Of a stretch of DNA of 64,000 nucleotides, positions 1 to 11,986 are shown one piece after another. The number at the start of each line of letters is the position of its first letter. Position 1 is the first letter of the stretch. The notes under the pieces were generated by a model, which was not told the origin of the DNA, made no database searches, and saw nothing but the letters and a program-made list of their open reading frames with translations. The DNA comes from Absidia repens (taxonomy: Eukaryota; Mucoromycota; Mucoromycetes; Mucorales; Cunninghamellaceae), in NCBI GenBank assembly GCA_002105175.1, contig MCGE01000016.1:503501-567500 (forward strand). The letters are read 5' to 3'. Made by a program: the position numbers and the translations under genes.

Positions 1-538
1 GTACATGAACGTGTTGTTGAGGAGGTCGACTGATAGTTTGAAAGGAGTCCCATCCAAGCGTATCCAGGGTATTGTCTTCATACTTGAATCGGTCAAAATC
101 ATGCACTTGGCCCCATCGTCCCACTGAGATACTACGGGCTTTTTGTCGCTGAGGGCTGTCAAATACTTGGAATGGCTGAATGTGTTCATCGTACCCCACA
201 AGGAGATTCACCCCATGTCCATCGCTACCGTCATCACCTGTGCTTGCTGTGCGATCCACGATACATCCCATCACACTCGTTGTGTTGTTATTCCCCCATC
301 GATGTGTCAAGTCTTTGATCGCAGCTGTATAGTCATCCCCTTGAAATGATTTCGAGATCAAGGCAAAACACACGGTTGGTGAAGGTTGGCCTTTTTTGTT
401 GTCCAAAGGAAGGTCGGCAAGACACTGATCGATACATGCTTTCAATGTAGGTGCTGTACTACTAACTCGAGTCCATAAAGATCGTTGTGAAGTGATTGAC
501 CCAGCTTGTCGAAGGAACCGGCGAGTCAATAGAGTCAT
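1..538 (-). CDS. FIST-domain-like protein, 5' part only
   Basis: An open frame runs from an ATG at 538 to the left edge with no stop, so about 179 N-terminal residues are present and the C-terminus lies outside the window. The start is basic, hydroxylated and Arg-rich (MTLLTRRFLRQAGSITSQRS), as in a mitochondrial presequence. The body has segments like FALISKSFQG, GCIVDRT and ARSISVGRWG. My recollection is that fungal FIST-domain proteins carry a similar SVGRW box; that assignment is inference and a remote family match only. FIST domains are thought to be small-ligand sensory modules, but the role of the fungal proteins is not established. No intron is needed. The chitinase gene starts upstream on the same strand. 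The frame is well supported as coding; the family name is tentative. Confidence 0.5.
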   Translation of the reverse strand, partial: MTLLTRRFLRQAGSITSQRSLWTRVSSTAPTLKACIDQCLADLPLDNKKGQPSPTVCFALISKSFQGDDYTAAIKDLTHRWGNNNTTSVMGCIVDRTASTGDDGSDGHGVNLLVGYDEHIQPFQVFDSPQRQKARSISVGRWGQVHDFDRFKYEDNTLDTLGWDSFQTISRPPQQHVHV

Positions 539-769
539 TGTTGTTTGATAATGTAAGAATATAGAGGGAAAGGGAAAAAATAGGCCGCAGGTCCGTGATT
601 AAAAATTGCAAACCAGGGGAGTCACAACCGCAACCCCGTCCCACAAAATAAAAATAAAAAAAATTCAAAAAGTCAAAAAAGAAAAAAAATCGAAGAAGCC
701 CGTCAGATTTTATTGATAAAGAATAAGTAAATAAAAAGATAAATAAAGAGATAATAAAGTGAAGGATGT

Positions 770-2547
770 TTAGCATTTGCTAACAACAGTCCATACACCG
801 GATGAGCTTCCAGGAGTTTCACCCAAAGTCCACCAGTTGGCCTTATATATTGTGTTGTTGTAAACGACTTGGTCACCAGCGGTGTACGTAGCAGAGCTAG
901 ACCATGCTTTCACAGACCCACAACCAGAACCGCCGGAGGTAGAAGTAGAGGTGGCAGCCGAAGTCGTAGTAGCAGTAGGCTTGTTGGTAGGTGGAGCCGA
1001 GGTAGTAGTCGTAGCAGGTGGTGCAGCAGAGGTAGTGGTTGATCCGCCGCCGCCGCCGGTACCCGTCAAAATCTTGGCTGCCACGTCCAACAGTTCACCA
1101 TTATCTTCATCAACGGACCAGACCATGATACCACCGAGGTTCTTGCTAAGGGCATAATCAGTCTTGATACCAATAGACACAGGGTCATCATAAGAAATAT
1201 AGGTTTTGCTGGTGGGATTGAATAACCAAGGAGTTTGAGTCACATTGTCCCAGCGACGAATCCAAGGCGAGGATGCAGTGGTAGGAGTACTAAGCACACC
1301 TTGGGATCGCAAGTTGCCATAGCGCCATACACCAGAAACTCCGCCAGGGTCCTTGGAGCAATAAGGATCTTGCCAGTATGCATCGAACGAGTCACCCATT
1401 GGTGGCGAACCAGCACGTTGAGGTTGGTATTGGTTTGTATTTGACATATCCACAGTAGCAGCTAGAATGAAAATAAGAATAAAAAGTGAGCGTGAGGAGG
1501 ATTGTTAAAGAAAAAGAGAGAGACTTACTTGCAGAGCGGCCATAAAAGGCAACACCGGGGACAATCTTGGAGGCAGGCACACCGGCTTTCATCCATGTAT
1601 CGATCGAAGCGACAAAACTATCAGCATCACCCAACCCAGGCTCGAAATTGAATGGAGAATTGGGTCCTGAGGTTTCATTCCATGCACCATTGATATCATA
1701 AGTCATCAAATTGAAGCGATCAATCACTTTGACGTAATCAGACACGTCGTCCATGTTACCATCGGGGTCTTGAAGGTACGCACATGGCATGCAATCGTGA
1801 TATCCTTGCGAGCCGAAGGGAAAGCCGAGTCCAGGGCAGCACGTAATTCTTGCAACAATACCAAGTAGTTCTTATAGTCATTGGCCAAATCCATGGAATT
1901 ACATCCTGCACCTACAGCCCCAGGATATTCCCAATCTACGTTCACACAAAAAAAAAAAAAGCGGGAGTGTGTTAATCCTCTTGTCCCTTTTACTCTACTT
2001 TTTTTTATTACCAATATCAACGCCATCCATATTGTATTGCTTGATTTGCCCAACATTCCAATCGATAAATGTTTTGCGTTGAGAAGCATCGGCAACCATA
2101 GTGCTGAACGTCAAACCTATCGTTAAAGGACAGTGTTGGTGTCAGAAAAAAAAAAAGAAAGGGAAAGGTCTAATCATCATCAACGTATACTTACAACCTG
2201 ACCATCCGCCCACTGAAAGAAGTATCTTGGCGTTTTTAGCATGAGCAGCTGCCACCAACTGAGGCAATTGTGTTTCCACTTGTTGAGGATCCGTATATTC
2301 AGGTGTCGCCCCTTTGATCAAAATCGCAAATGCATAGTTGATATGCGTGTACTTGCTAAAATCAATGCTTGAAACTGGGTACTTTGCATAAAGCCCTATA
2401 TTACCAAAAAAAAAAAGAGGATCAGTAAATGTGTTGTTGCAAAGTGGCCAGAGGTTTCTTACAGTTAGGAAAGTAACCCACAAGACTTTGAGCAGCTAGA
2501 GCTGATGTCGCAGACAAAAGAAGACCACCCAATAGTGCCAATTTCAT
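770..2547 (-). CDS. Secreted chitinase, GH18 + CBM5/12, with an apparent frameshift
   Basis: Predicted endochitinase hydrolysing beta-1,4-GlcNAc in chitin. Exons read on the minus strand: 2547-2463, 2395-2195, 2116-2012, 1935-1529, 1461-770. The start gives a signal peptide (MKLALLGGLLLSATSALA), followed by SLVGYFPNW, the GH18 strand GGWSG, and the catalytic DGVDIDWEYPG box with its DxxDxDxE residues intact. Then come FNLMTYDINGAW, GVAFYGRSA and a Pro/Thr/Ser-rich linker. The C-terminal CBM5/12 (about 45 residues) has the typical YTAGDQVVYNNTIYKANWW pattern. Exon lengths sum to 1490 nt, one short of a multiple of three: in the 1935-1529 exon the frame shifts after DITIA near 1790, and one extra base restores TIA-MPCAYLQDPDG. 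This could be a real disruption or an assembly error. The shift lies after the catalytic box, so an uncorrected product would be truncated within the barrel. Family assignment is certain; functionality is not. Confidence 0.88.
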
Positions 2548-5509
2548 ATTTTTGAGTAAAGAAAAAGAAAAAGAAAGAGTTAATAATAAAAAAAGAAAAA
2601 GGGGGACAGGGCGACTATTTATACCAGAGAAGATGACCGGTCGGGGATTGAATAGATTTTTTTCCATCCTGATCCTTGGATCATATAATCAAATAATATT
2701 TATGGCATTATTAAGAGGGAAGTTACATGTGAAATAAAAAGGGTTGCTTTATTTTACATAATATAACATTAAATTATCAGATGATTGAAAGGAAGTGGTT
2801 GGAATAACTATGTAAGTGTAAGAAATAACACCCCTGTTTCCGCTTCGCTTTATAAAGCTCTCAACTCTTTTTCATTGATGTCAGACCAGTAGTCGAATAG
2901 ATCATTAGTTACTGGACAACATTTTTTTTATCATCATACTGTTTGTTTACAATGTCTAATATAAATAAAAACGGTATTGATACTTGTAAGGCAAAAATAA
3001 AGACTATAGGATTATGTAAATATTAAAAAATAAAGTAAAGAGATGAACCCGTCACATGAGGGCCCTATCTTTCTTTATAATCATGACCCTCTTCTACCCT
3101 ACTGTGTTTTTTTTTAAGAAAAAAAGGGTAAAATTATATTAAACGAATCTAGCCCATATTCAATGGCGTCAAACCACTTTTTAGTGCCATGTTACACAGT
3201 ACGATCAATGATTACATGCTCAGTGAAGTAAAACTCTACAGTCATCTACTTGATTTTTAATGATAAAAAGGATACTTCTTTATTGTGTGATGTTGCACAT
3301 TACGACCATTGATTATGTACGAACTTGGACGAAAAAATTCAACCAACCCTGACTTAAAGAATTGAATCCATTTTTTTTTGTATGTGTATGGACGTAGATT
3401 CCAATCATGACAATTAACTCCACAGTAAATGATATATATATTACATATATATTTGGGCAAAAAAATTATAAACAAATACATTTCAAATGTTATTAATATT
3501 GTGTAATGATCACACACACAAGAAGCGTGCCTTCGTTTCATGATCGAGATATCATAATCGTCCTACCTTCTTTCCTCGGGGTAGCACATATTAAAGTGGA
3601 TATACCTCGGTCTTTCTTTAAAAGTACCCGTAGTACATCTTTCATTGACTCCAGTACGCCAAAGTAAAATCATAAAAGAAGACACTAATGTAAGCAGCTA
3701 TTTTGGCCTTGATTATTAAATAGTGTGTATGTAATATCTTAGAAGGTTAATTGGTCCGCCCCCATCCATACATTACATAAAAAACTTGATCACAGTACCA
3801 CCATTATGCAAACGATTCAAACACCGCTGTATGCTCAATATTTTTGATATATGATTATGACAAACAAAATAAATCCAGGCACTTTGAAAGAGAAAGCTTT
3901 TATCAAGCAAATACCTGCATACTATTCAAGTCAATGAATACTCTGAAATGTAGACCCTTTTTTAAAGTTTAGTATCTGTAGCAACTGAAATAAAAATAGG
4001 CATAGGAGATTCCGCTGGGTCGAAAGAGATACACTGTATGTGTATTTCACTTTTACTCGTCATTGGTGGGAAGGGGGAGGAACGTAGTCATAAAATAGAG
4101 AAAAATATCTTATAGCAGCTACTGCACTCACGTCGAAATCTAGATGTATTAATATGACTGGTTGACTTGGACTAGGTCGACGCTTCATACTAAGTGATCT
4201 GGGACTGTTAACCAATTGCTGGGCTCCAGGGTAGTAGTAATCATTGCACGTGAGTTTAAAAGCAGGTGCTTGATAGGACACTCATAAAACTTCTGCAAAA
4301 GCGCGTTGCGCACTATACGATGGGTCAGAGGATGTTAATAAAAATATACTTTATTGAAGCATAAAATGATAAATACTAAACTAAAAGGGCCTGATTCATT
4401 GTAACAAGGCATCTCATGGAGGAAGAATGTCAACAGAGACAATATGTAAAAAGGAATCTAATATACAATACATGGAAAAGATCGAAGGGTATTTGTTATT
4501 AAAGCATAGCAATATATCTCAAGGAGGATGGAAGTAAAAAGGGATCTCTTACACAATATATGAGGGAGATTTTTGGGACATTTTTCATTGAAGCATATAA
4601 AAGGAGACATATTTTATTCCGGAGTAGATACAAACTAATACTAAACTAAGATAATGGAGGCTCCAAAATGCCAACTAATGGAGGTCCTAAAACTTGAATC
4701 CAAAATGAAAGGGTTTCCCCATGCATCTTGTAATCCCTGAGCTGAAAAGGCTTCTAAACTAGTACTAACACCATTATAAGATGAGCAAAGATGAGCATGA
4801 CCTCAAAGAAGTGGAATGGTAAAAAAAGAAAGAAAGAAAGAAGGCGAAAGAGCGCGCGAAAAATAAAAATAAAAATAAACGTATGCGGGATTTGAAATGA
4901 TTTCTGGGCCCTGCCACTGACCTGCAGTTCTGACCATTTCCCTGACCCTTTTTCATTTGGATAAAAAGACACAGAAGAAGGTTACAGAAGACACTGTTTC
5001 GCTAGATATAACATATTTACACACATAGGAATAAAAATATTGACCATAATAGCAATGCAATTCGTTTTCCCGTTGTTATCATTACTGTGGGTCCGACTGT
5101 TATAGAGCACGTAAGGTTCTTCACAGTGTATCAGGAATGCGCATCTATCTTTGGAAATTATCCCAGTTTAGGATCACTTCAATTTTTGACATGGTAGCCA
5201 AAATAAATTTCCAAACATTGTCCGACTTTGAACACTGATAATTTTTTTTTTCTTAAGACATAGAAGAATGACTTTCAAAGACCCTCATTATAAAAATGAA
5301 CATAGCATTTTCTATCGGTACAGTAAGACGTCGAAACAGATTAAAATAATGACGGTATCAAGATGAAATATATCATATGGTAAGAATTTTTTTTTATTGA
5401 TGTAAAAGGGATATAAAATGTGCAGTAGAGTATATATACAAGGTAATAGAATGTAGGGGGGTAAATGTAAGGCTAAGTCAGATGATTATATATACACTAA
5501 ATAAACTAA
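2548..5509. other. Intergenic, no gene seen
   Basis: This 3 kb AT-rich stretch lies between the chitinase promoter and the 3' end of the transporter. No open frame shows a recognisable motif or a believable exon chain. The right half (about 4180-5100) is a copy of the dispersed repeat described separately. The rest shows no structure I can name. Confidence 0.6.
4180..5100 (-). repeat. Dispersed non-coding repeat, copy C
   Basis: Same element as copies near 22.8, 24.3, 34.7 and 42.8 kb. Read on the minus strand, the conserved core (about 4695-4745) contains GGGATTACAAGATGCATG, then GGGGAAACCC and TTTCATTTTGGAT. It is preceded by a pyrimidine-rich tract and a GCGGGATTTGAAA motif at 4885-4897, and followed by repeated AATAAA-like signals. 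Copies C and D align loosely over about 0.9-1.0 kb, for example at the blocks AACCAATTGCT and ATACGATGGGTCA. No conserved open frame is present. The boundaries are approximate. Confidence 0.75.
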
Positions 5510-7688
5510 CTAGTCATAATTCATATAAATTGGCATAAGGGCAAAGACAAAAAAGACAATCCAAGCGGCTGCAAGCCAAAAGCAATAAATACCAACATAA
5601 ACATAAGATTTCTTGAGCAGTACCTGACTTCCAATAGCTGCCAGATCCGAGCAACGTTGTGTGTCGTATTCTTCCGCGGTAGTAGTAGTGGTGGTGGCGT
5701 TCGGTGGATGTGATGCTATCGCTACTTTTTGGATTCGTCGATCGCGTTCTTTCTTATCTGCTTGAAGCCAACCCATCAATTGCCGTCGATCCATCCACCA
5801 AAGACAGACAGCTAACAAGGTGGATCCACAGCCTAGACACAGATAGAGTACCATCACACCGACGTATTGATTTTTGAGATCCGAATTATCGTCCGAAGCA
5901 TCGCCATCATGGAACGTCAAATCTTGTACATAGCCCACTAGTACAGCAATAATTGTGGTGCCGATATTATTGGCGCATTTGTGAAGTCCAGTGCCAATGC
6001 CAACGAGCTCATGCGGTAGTAATAATGCAGTGGAGCTTAGAACCGAGACCGGGCCAAAGGCGAGAGCACAAGAGAAAAGAAGCATACCAATGACTGGCGT
6101 GGTCATTGTATATCCCATCAACACCATTGACAAAATCAAGAAAAACGTTGCTACTACCACTATCAGAAAAAAAAAAAAACAGTAAAGGTGAATCATTTGT
6201 AATGAAGCACCTCTGTGGTGGAAATGACTTACAGCTTGTTACACGTTGCCCATAGCGATGGATCACAATACCCATGATCGGCGCAGCCACAATAGGTACA
6301 ACTTGTGTCAAACTCGCTTGGTACTAAAACAAAAGAGTCGATCAGTATCACCGCATTCGATATTATATTATATTACTTACACCAGCCATCACTGTCGTTG
6401 TTTCAAATCTGAATTGAACATATTCACTAAAAAAAGAGAGAGAATGCGCTGTCAGTGCTTGGCGGCAGATATTTAAAACGCATCACTTACGTTGCAATAT
6501 CATCAAAACTACTGAGAGCACTTGACATGATAAATTGAATCCAAGGGATCATCCAAAAAGTTGATGGTAAATAAGGAAGCCAACGTAAAATCCAACGCAC
6601 TGAGGTCATAAAGGATAAAGGTCGAGATTTCAACTGATCCAAAATAAATTCATCATCATCCCTTTCCGGTTGTGGTTGCGGCTGTTGTAATTGTAGACTA
6701 GAGTGGACAGGGGAAGTCAACTCCTTTCCTGATCGAGTGGCCCATCCGTAGTGACACATGATATACCAGTAAACACCGTTCATAGCAAAGCCAAGAGCAC
6801 AAGTGATTGTTGCAATAAAGATAGGTGTGTTTGTGCTACCAGTAGCATTCACAATAGGGTAACAAACCATTTTGGCTAACCATTTCACCAATCGTGCCAA
6901 ACATAAAACCAATCCAATAACAATCGCTAGTTGTTGATTTCGAAACCATTTCGATACGATGGCTTCTTGCATTGTTACCTATGAAAATAATAATGACGCA
7001 TTTGAATAAAAAAAAAAAAGTATAGAAGAGGTAACAATTGTGTGCTTACAATCATTCCACCACCTAAACCATAAATCATTTGGCCAGCCACCATTGCAGG
7101 ATAATTATTATGAGAAGCAGCCAAGGCAACTACAAGTGAACCCACGAAAATAACAAAACTAACGAACGTCGTTGCACGTACCGATCCAAAGCCAGTTGTG
7201 TCGTCGACAAACGCACCTGCCAAAAGTGGTAGCATCGTATTCACCAACGTCACTGCGGATAATAGGATCCCAAACTGAGTATTATTGATGTGCATTGACT
7301 ATTAATAAAGAATATGGTAATAGATAAATATACTAATATATACATTATAAACCCCTTGCCCTTTTCGCCTATTTACCGATTTCAATGATGTCTTCAAGGT
7401 TCCCATCGTCGCTTCCATATAATGACACCCCACTATCAATAATAACAATAAAGCCAAATATGATACTTTTCTATTGATTTGATATCCTCACATATATATT
7501 TTTTTTTTACCAGGAAGTGTAAGCATACAGATCAACACCATCCCTTTGATCTTCCAAGATGCATTTTCCATAGGATTCAGATCGGCAATAGTTGGTGGCT
7601 CATTAACACTAGCTGTAGATTTTTGTTCATGATCTTGTGGTGAGGTTGGCGATGGCTGAGACGAGGATAGCTGATCAGTGTCCGCCAT
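5510..7688 (-). CDS. MFS transporter, MFSD1-like
   Basis: Polytopic membrane protein of about 583 residues. Exons: 7688-7511, 7432-7377, 7298-7050, 6978-6491, 6426-6381, 6323-6233, about 6153-5510. The N-terminus is a polar cytosolic tail (MADTDQLSSSQPSPTSP). Membrane helices follow in two bundles split by a hydrophilic loop near the middle (SGKELTSP to ERDDDEFILDQ), as usual for the major facilitator superfamily. Resemblance to lysosomal MFSD1 is seen in the first bundle (a GxxxGP-type segment near the start, VAGQMIYGLGGGMI, then EAIVSKWFRNQQLAIVIGL) and in the C-terminal half (LLLPHELVGIGTGLHKCANNIG). Likely a vacuolar or endomembrane solute carrier; animal MFSD1 carries dipeptides, but the substrate here is unknown. 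The start at 7688 was chosen because the longer in-frame extension reads hydrophobic leader-like sequence from a CT-rich promoter. The last acceptor is ambiguous by one codon. Confidence 0.85.
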
Positions 7689-9148
7689 TGGAGTGAATGT
7701 GTCGAAGAGGAGGGGAAAAAAAAGAAAGTTGAAGCAAATAGTATTTTTTTTCACTCATTCTCTTTTTTCTATTTATTCGAAGAGGAAAGGCAAAGCGGAA
7801 AATCGGACGCTGGGTAATCGGGTACAAATTGTTTGATACAGCACAATAGAAAAAATAAAAAAAAAAATAAAAGGGTAGAGCTACCCAATAAAATGGGAAA
7901 TTAAACGCCTTGGCCAATCAAAATCCAGGCAAGAATTTTTCAGGAACAGGTTGTCCATAAAAGGAACGAACGTAGTTGACGATACAAAAGCAACAACAAA
8001 GTACCAGTCATTACGATACAGTCTTCTCCGGATAAGAACCCGTTTACAATAACAAGAGAGAGATGGATTACAGTAGTACAAAAAAAAAAGAAATGTTTAT
8101 TACTGTATTGGGGAAGGAAGCGGTGGTCAGTCAAACGTTTGGAAAATTGTTTCACCCCAGCTTATTTTGAAAATGTACAAAGATGATTGATTTTGGGTCA
8201 TGAAGAAAACCCACCATAAATGTTAAATTTGGGCGATCTCAAAAAAGATTAATACTAATAAAAAAAAAAAAAAAGGATGTACATGAAACGCATCTTCATT
8301 GTCTTAATGGACCAAATAGAAAATCAGGAAAAGTCAGACAGTCAATCATCTGTGATGAATCAGACTGGCTTCTCAATATATTTCATATGGACTCTTAACT
8401 TGAAGGTTACACAATATCAAAATAAAGTGCCGCCGTTTCCTTTTATCGATTTTTTTTTGGTTTTCTTTCTTCCTTCTACATCATGATACCGTCGCTTCAG
8501 TCAAATGAAAATATAAAACGAAAGAAATACGCATATGTATATATACCGTCCTTCTGTATGAAGAGTTGGCACTTTGTGGTACATGTTCTTCACACAAAGG
8601 ACATCCGTCCTTTTTTTCATGTTTAAGCTCCTCAAGAAAAATCAAGCACTTGTCATAACAAAGTCTATAAATTTTTATCTTCTTTAAAGTTTTTTAATCT
8701 ATTTTCGTGGACTTCGACTTGCTATCCAAGTTTACTCACGATGAGACAATACATCAACAATTATCAAGAAATAGAAAGAGATCAAGTTGTATTCTTCACG
8801 AAGAAAGTATCGTATTGATGCCTTGACCAGTAATAGTAAGTTATTACAATAACTGGCGAGTCTTTCCTGATTATTACTACTACTGTATTATTATTTATCT
8901 TCTCACAAATGATCAACGACTCCCGTTATTGCATCCGCTGACATTATTTACTTTATTCTACTGAAATAAAATATGTCATTTATTATTTATCATCATTCTC
9001 TTACATCTACTTGTTTATATGCTGTTACTATGGTCTTATTATGAAAATTTGAAATTGCTTCGTAGCCATTGTAATACATAGTCTTGGACAACGCAGCAAT
9101 GTCAGGCGGCGGGAATTGAAAATGATTTTTCAGGAACAGGCTATGGTA

Positions 9149-9178
9149 ATTTTTTTGATGGCATGGCATCAAAAAAAT
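9149..9178. repeat. Perfect 12-bp inverted repeat, 6-nt spacer
   Basis: The arms ATTTTTTTGATG and CATCAAAAAAAT flank the spacer GCATGG. It lies 580 bp before the hydrolase start and 57 bp before a 36-nt T run. It could be a cruciform-prone site, a binding site or a remnant of a small mobile element; nothing nearby decides between these. Confidence 0.6.
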
Positions 9179-9233
9179 GCCTGTGCCCTGGAAAGGAACC
9201 ACGCCAGTTGATTTATCTCGAATACCATGTCCC

Positions 9234-9235
<2 letters not shown>

Positions 9236-9271
<36 letters not shown>
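9236..9271 (+). repeat. Poly-T tract, 36 nt
   Basis: An uninterrupted run of 36 T lies about 470 bp upstream of the SGNH hydrolase start. Long homopolymers recur across this window, mostly in introns and leaders. Its true length may be uncertain because such runs are error-prone in sequencing. Confidence 0.9.
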
Positions 9272-9654
9272 CTTGCTTAGCTATCAAGTCCAAGGTAAAA
9301 TCATTGACTTTTTATGGTAGCCACCATAATTTTTTTTTCAATTCCTTTATTATTTCCAAGTCATATTCCTTCCCACCTGCATTTATTCACCCATAAGAAA
9401 GATATCAGGACAGTATGGATATATTTATAGCTGTGACATTGATATCATGACCAGGATGGAAAGTTGATATATTTAAATAAGAGCAAAATACCATTTTTCT
9501 TTCTTGATTTTGTATTGTGCAACATCCAATTTTCATCAGTTTCTTGAAGAGACAGTCAATCTATTAATTTACTACAAAGGATAGCATGTTGAGATTTCCG
9601 ACCATTCGTCTGTGTAACAAAGATATCCGCCAAACAATATGCAAAAAAGAAAGG

Positions 9655-9740
9655 AGCCTCACTCTCTTTCTTCTTTTTCTTTACTTCACTTCGTTCCTTT
9701 TTCTTTATTATTCTTCCTTATCCCATTCCCTTCCTTCAAA
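9655..9740 (+). promoter_or_regulatory. Pyrimidine-rich leader
   Basis: Nearly pure C/T sequence directly before the ATG of the SGNH hydrolase. Similar tracts precede the Scw1-like, auxilin and EF-3 starts, and CT tracts near transcription starts are common in fungal promoters. No TATA box is placed with confidence. Confidence 0.45.
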
Positions 9741-11184
9741 ATGCTTTCTTCCTTACTTGCTATTAGTTTATTCCCGATTGGCATTCTCGCAGCTGCTTCC
9801 AAGACTACTAATTTGGTTGTTTTTGGCGATTCCTACTCTGGTAAACGGAGATTAAAAGACCGATTAGATCGCCCACTCATCCTTTTTCTTCCTCTCTTTC
9901 TTTTTAGATGTCGGCAACTTTCAACGATGGACGAATGGACCCGTATGGAGCGAACATGTAGCTGCTGGATGGAATGCTTCGTTACATAGCTTTGCTTATA
10001 GTGGTGCTGTTTGTGACAATGCTCTTTTTCCCAACAATACAAGTACCTATTACAATACGCCTAGCATTCAAGACCAAGTGGAATTCTATTATAAGCAACA
10101 CCTGAACTTGGACCCCACCAATACCGTATTTGCCTTCTGGGTTGGCGTCAATGATATTCACCAGGCTTTCAAGGAACAACCAGGTACAAACCATATCTAC
10201 TTGCAATGTGAATGCATGGCTAATCCTTTTTTTTTCTTCATGTGATAGTAACGCCAAACTTTAATATGATTTCTGACTGTATTATCGACCAAATCGTAAG
10301 TAGATATCTCACATCATTGAATGGTTTCTCAGGCACTTATGACTGACACACATTTATTTATTCTTTTTGATCTAGATCTCTGCACACAAGATCCTCCGGG
10401 CCAACAAGGTCATGTTGATCAATTTACCACCTATGGAATACATGCCTTATTTCAGAGACTCTGTGACAGGACCTAGTCGCAAAGAAGCTGTCAGTATGGT
10501 CAATGCGGCTTTAAAACAACAAGTGACTGAACTGAACAAAAAATATGGTACATTGGAATTGGACTTGATTGATGCTCACTCCTTATTGTCAGACATGGTA
10601 CAAAATCCTGCTACTTTTGGGCTTACCAACACAGATCGGGCTTACTGGGATGATTGTCAAGGCAAATGCAAAAATCGTGGCATGGATGAATACATCTGGT
10701 GGGATCGTACTCATTTAACTGGTGGTAAGCTGATTAAAACTACCAATAGAGGATACATATTAACAGTGCTCTTTTTCTAGTTGTCCATCATTCCATTGGA
10801 AATAGTATCTTGAACGCAGGATCTTATGCTCCTCCCACATCCATTGAAAAAGCCAAAGTTGAACGTCTTTTACTGGCACCGGCCTCGAACCTTCGGTCCC
10901 CCATTTATCGCGCACAGGCCAATACTGGATTATTACAACAATTGCTCGATGATATGGAGATGCCTGCCGCGGAAAATGAAGATGACTATGTCCCCATCCA
11001 CAACAACAATAGCAACATCAACGACCAAGTCAGCCAAAAGGATCAAAATCATTCAGTGCGTCGCTGGTCTCCATTACTTGTACTTATCACTATCATGGTG
11101 GGCCTGGGTGTTTTGTTCTGGTGGAAGAAGAGACGGTCCTTCAATGGGAACCATCAATTGCTCAAAAATGAAGACCTTGCCTAG
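9741..11184 (+). CDS. SGNH/GDSL-type hydrolase with C-terminal membrane anchor
   Basis: Predicted secreted esterase/lipase-like enzyme, 391 residues. Exons: 9741-9840, 9908-10183, 10249-10295, 10376-10724, 10781-11184 (sum divisible by three). A signal peptide (MLSSLLAISLFPIGILAAAS) leads into block I, VVFGDSYSDVGN, with the nucleophilic Ser. Block III is FWVGVNDIHQAF with the oxyanion Asn. Block V is WWDRTHLTGG, holding the catalytic Asp and His as DxxH. Near the C-terminus one hydrophobic helix (WSPLLVLITIMVGLGVLFWW) followed by KKRR predicts a type I membrane protein with the catalytic domain outside or lumenal. GDSL enzymes of this layout act on acetylated polysaccharides or lipids; the substrate cannot be read from sequence. 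The start is the first ATG after a CT-rich leader and gives the signal peptide. Confidence 0.9.
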
Positions 11185-11986
11185 TTTAGATTGACAACCT
11201 TCCCCGTTTTATTTTATCCAGTCTTCCACTGGTTTGTTTTTAATTATCTGTGCACATATTTTTTTTTTTTGTTTATTCCATTACCAGTAGTACATTCCCT
11301 TCCCCTTATCATCCTCATCTCCCATCTTTTCTAACAAAACATTCATACACACACACACACACCTATTTGTTATTACTTTTTGTCTTTGTATTTTATTTTA
11401 TTTTGTCTTTTTATACATCAAGAAATAAACTACTTCACATGGTACTTTATCTAGACTCAATGTTTTCCCTTTTTTATTTTTGTAAACTGTGTTGATCTAA
11501 AATATACGCTTCATCTATATATGTACCCTCTTCACAAAATATTCCTATTACAGAATCATCCTTGTCCCATCGATCACCGCATTTCCCATTATCAATATAT
11601 CAAAATCATCAATAGCGTTGCGAAGTAAAGAAATTTCCTCATTCCATATCCCGCCACAATTTTTTTTCTATACCCATTTATTGCCAGAAAACAATGAAAC
11701 CTATTTCATACATTCAACAGTCATCAACAACATTTCAAGTTCTTCGCAAGTTTTTTTTGTTTTTTTTCATTATGTTTTTTTATTCACAAACAAAATAAAA
11801 ATATCAAGATAAATGGTCTATAATTACTACCGTGGATCCTCATACTTTAAACTCTAAACTACGTTGTGTAGGGACAAATTCTAAAACTAATTATAAAATC
11901 CACCTGCTTTTTTTTTCAATCCTGCTGAATTCCTTTTTTTTTTTTCCTATACCCCCATACATATTCTATTCTAAAAAGATCCATCT
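11185..11986. other. Intergenic, T-rich
   Basis: This is the 3' flank of the SGNH hydrolase and the leader of the homeodomain gene. It is T-rich with several AATAAA-like sites (for example near 11424) and shows no coding signal. Confidence 0.5.

Larger units (their letters stand above)
7689..9740. other. Intergenic between divergent genes
   Basis: Two kilobases separate the MFSD1-like transporter and the SGNH hydrolase, transcribed away from each other. I see no gene here. It contains an exact 16-nt direct repeat (ATTTTTCAGGAACAGG at 7935-7950 and 9125-9140), a perfect 12-bp inverted repeat at 9149-9178, a 36-nt T run at 9236-9271, and just before 9741 a CT-rich leader typical of upstream regions in this window. 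Confidence 0.5.

Noticed and set aside
1790..1800. A 15-nt GT..AG intron to fix the chitinase frame
   Set aside because: GTGCGTACCTTCAAG is far too short to be a spliceosomal intron, so a frameshift is the simpler reading.
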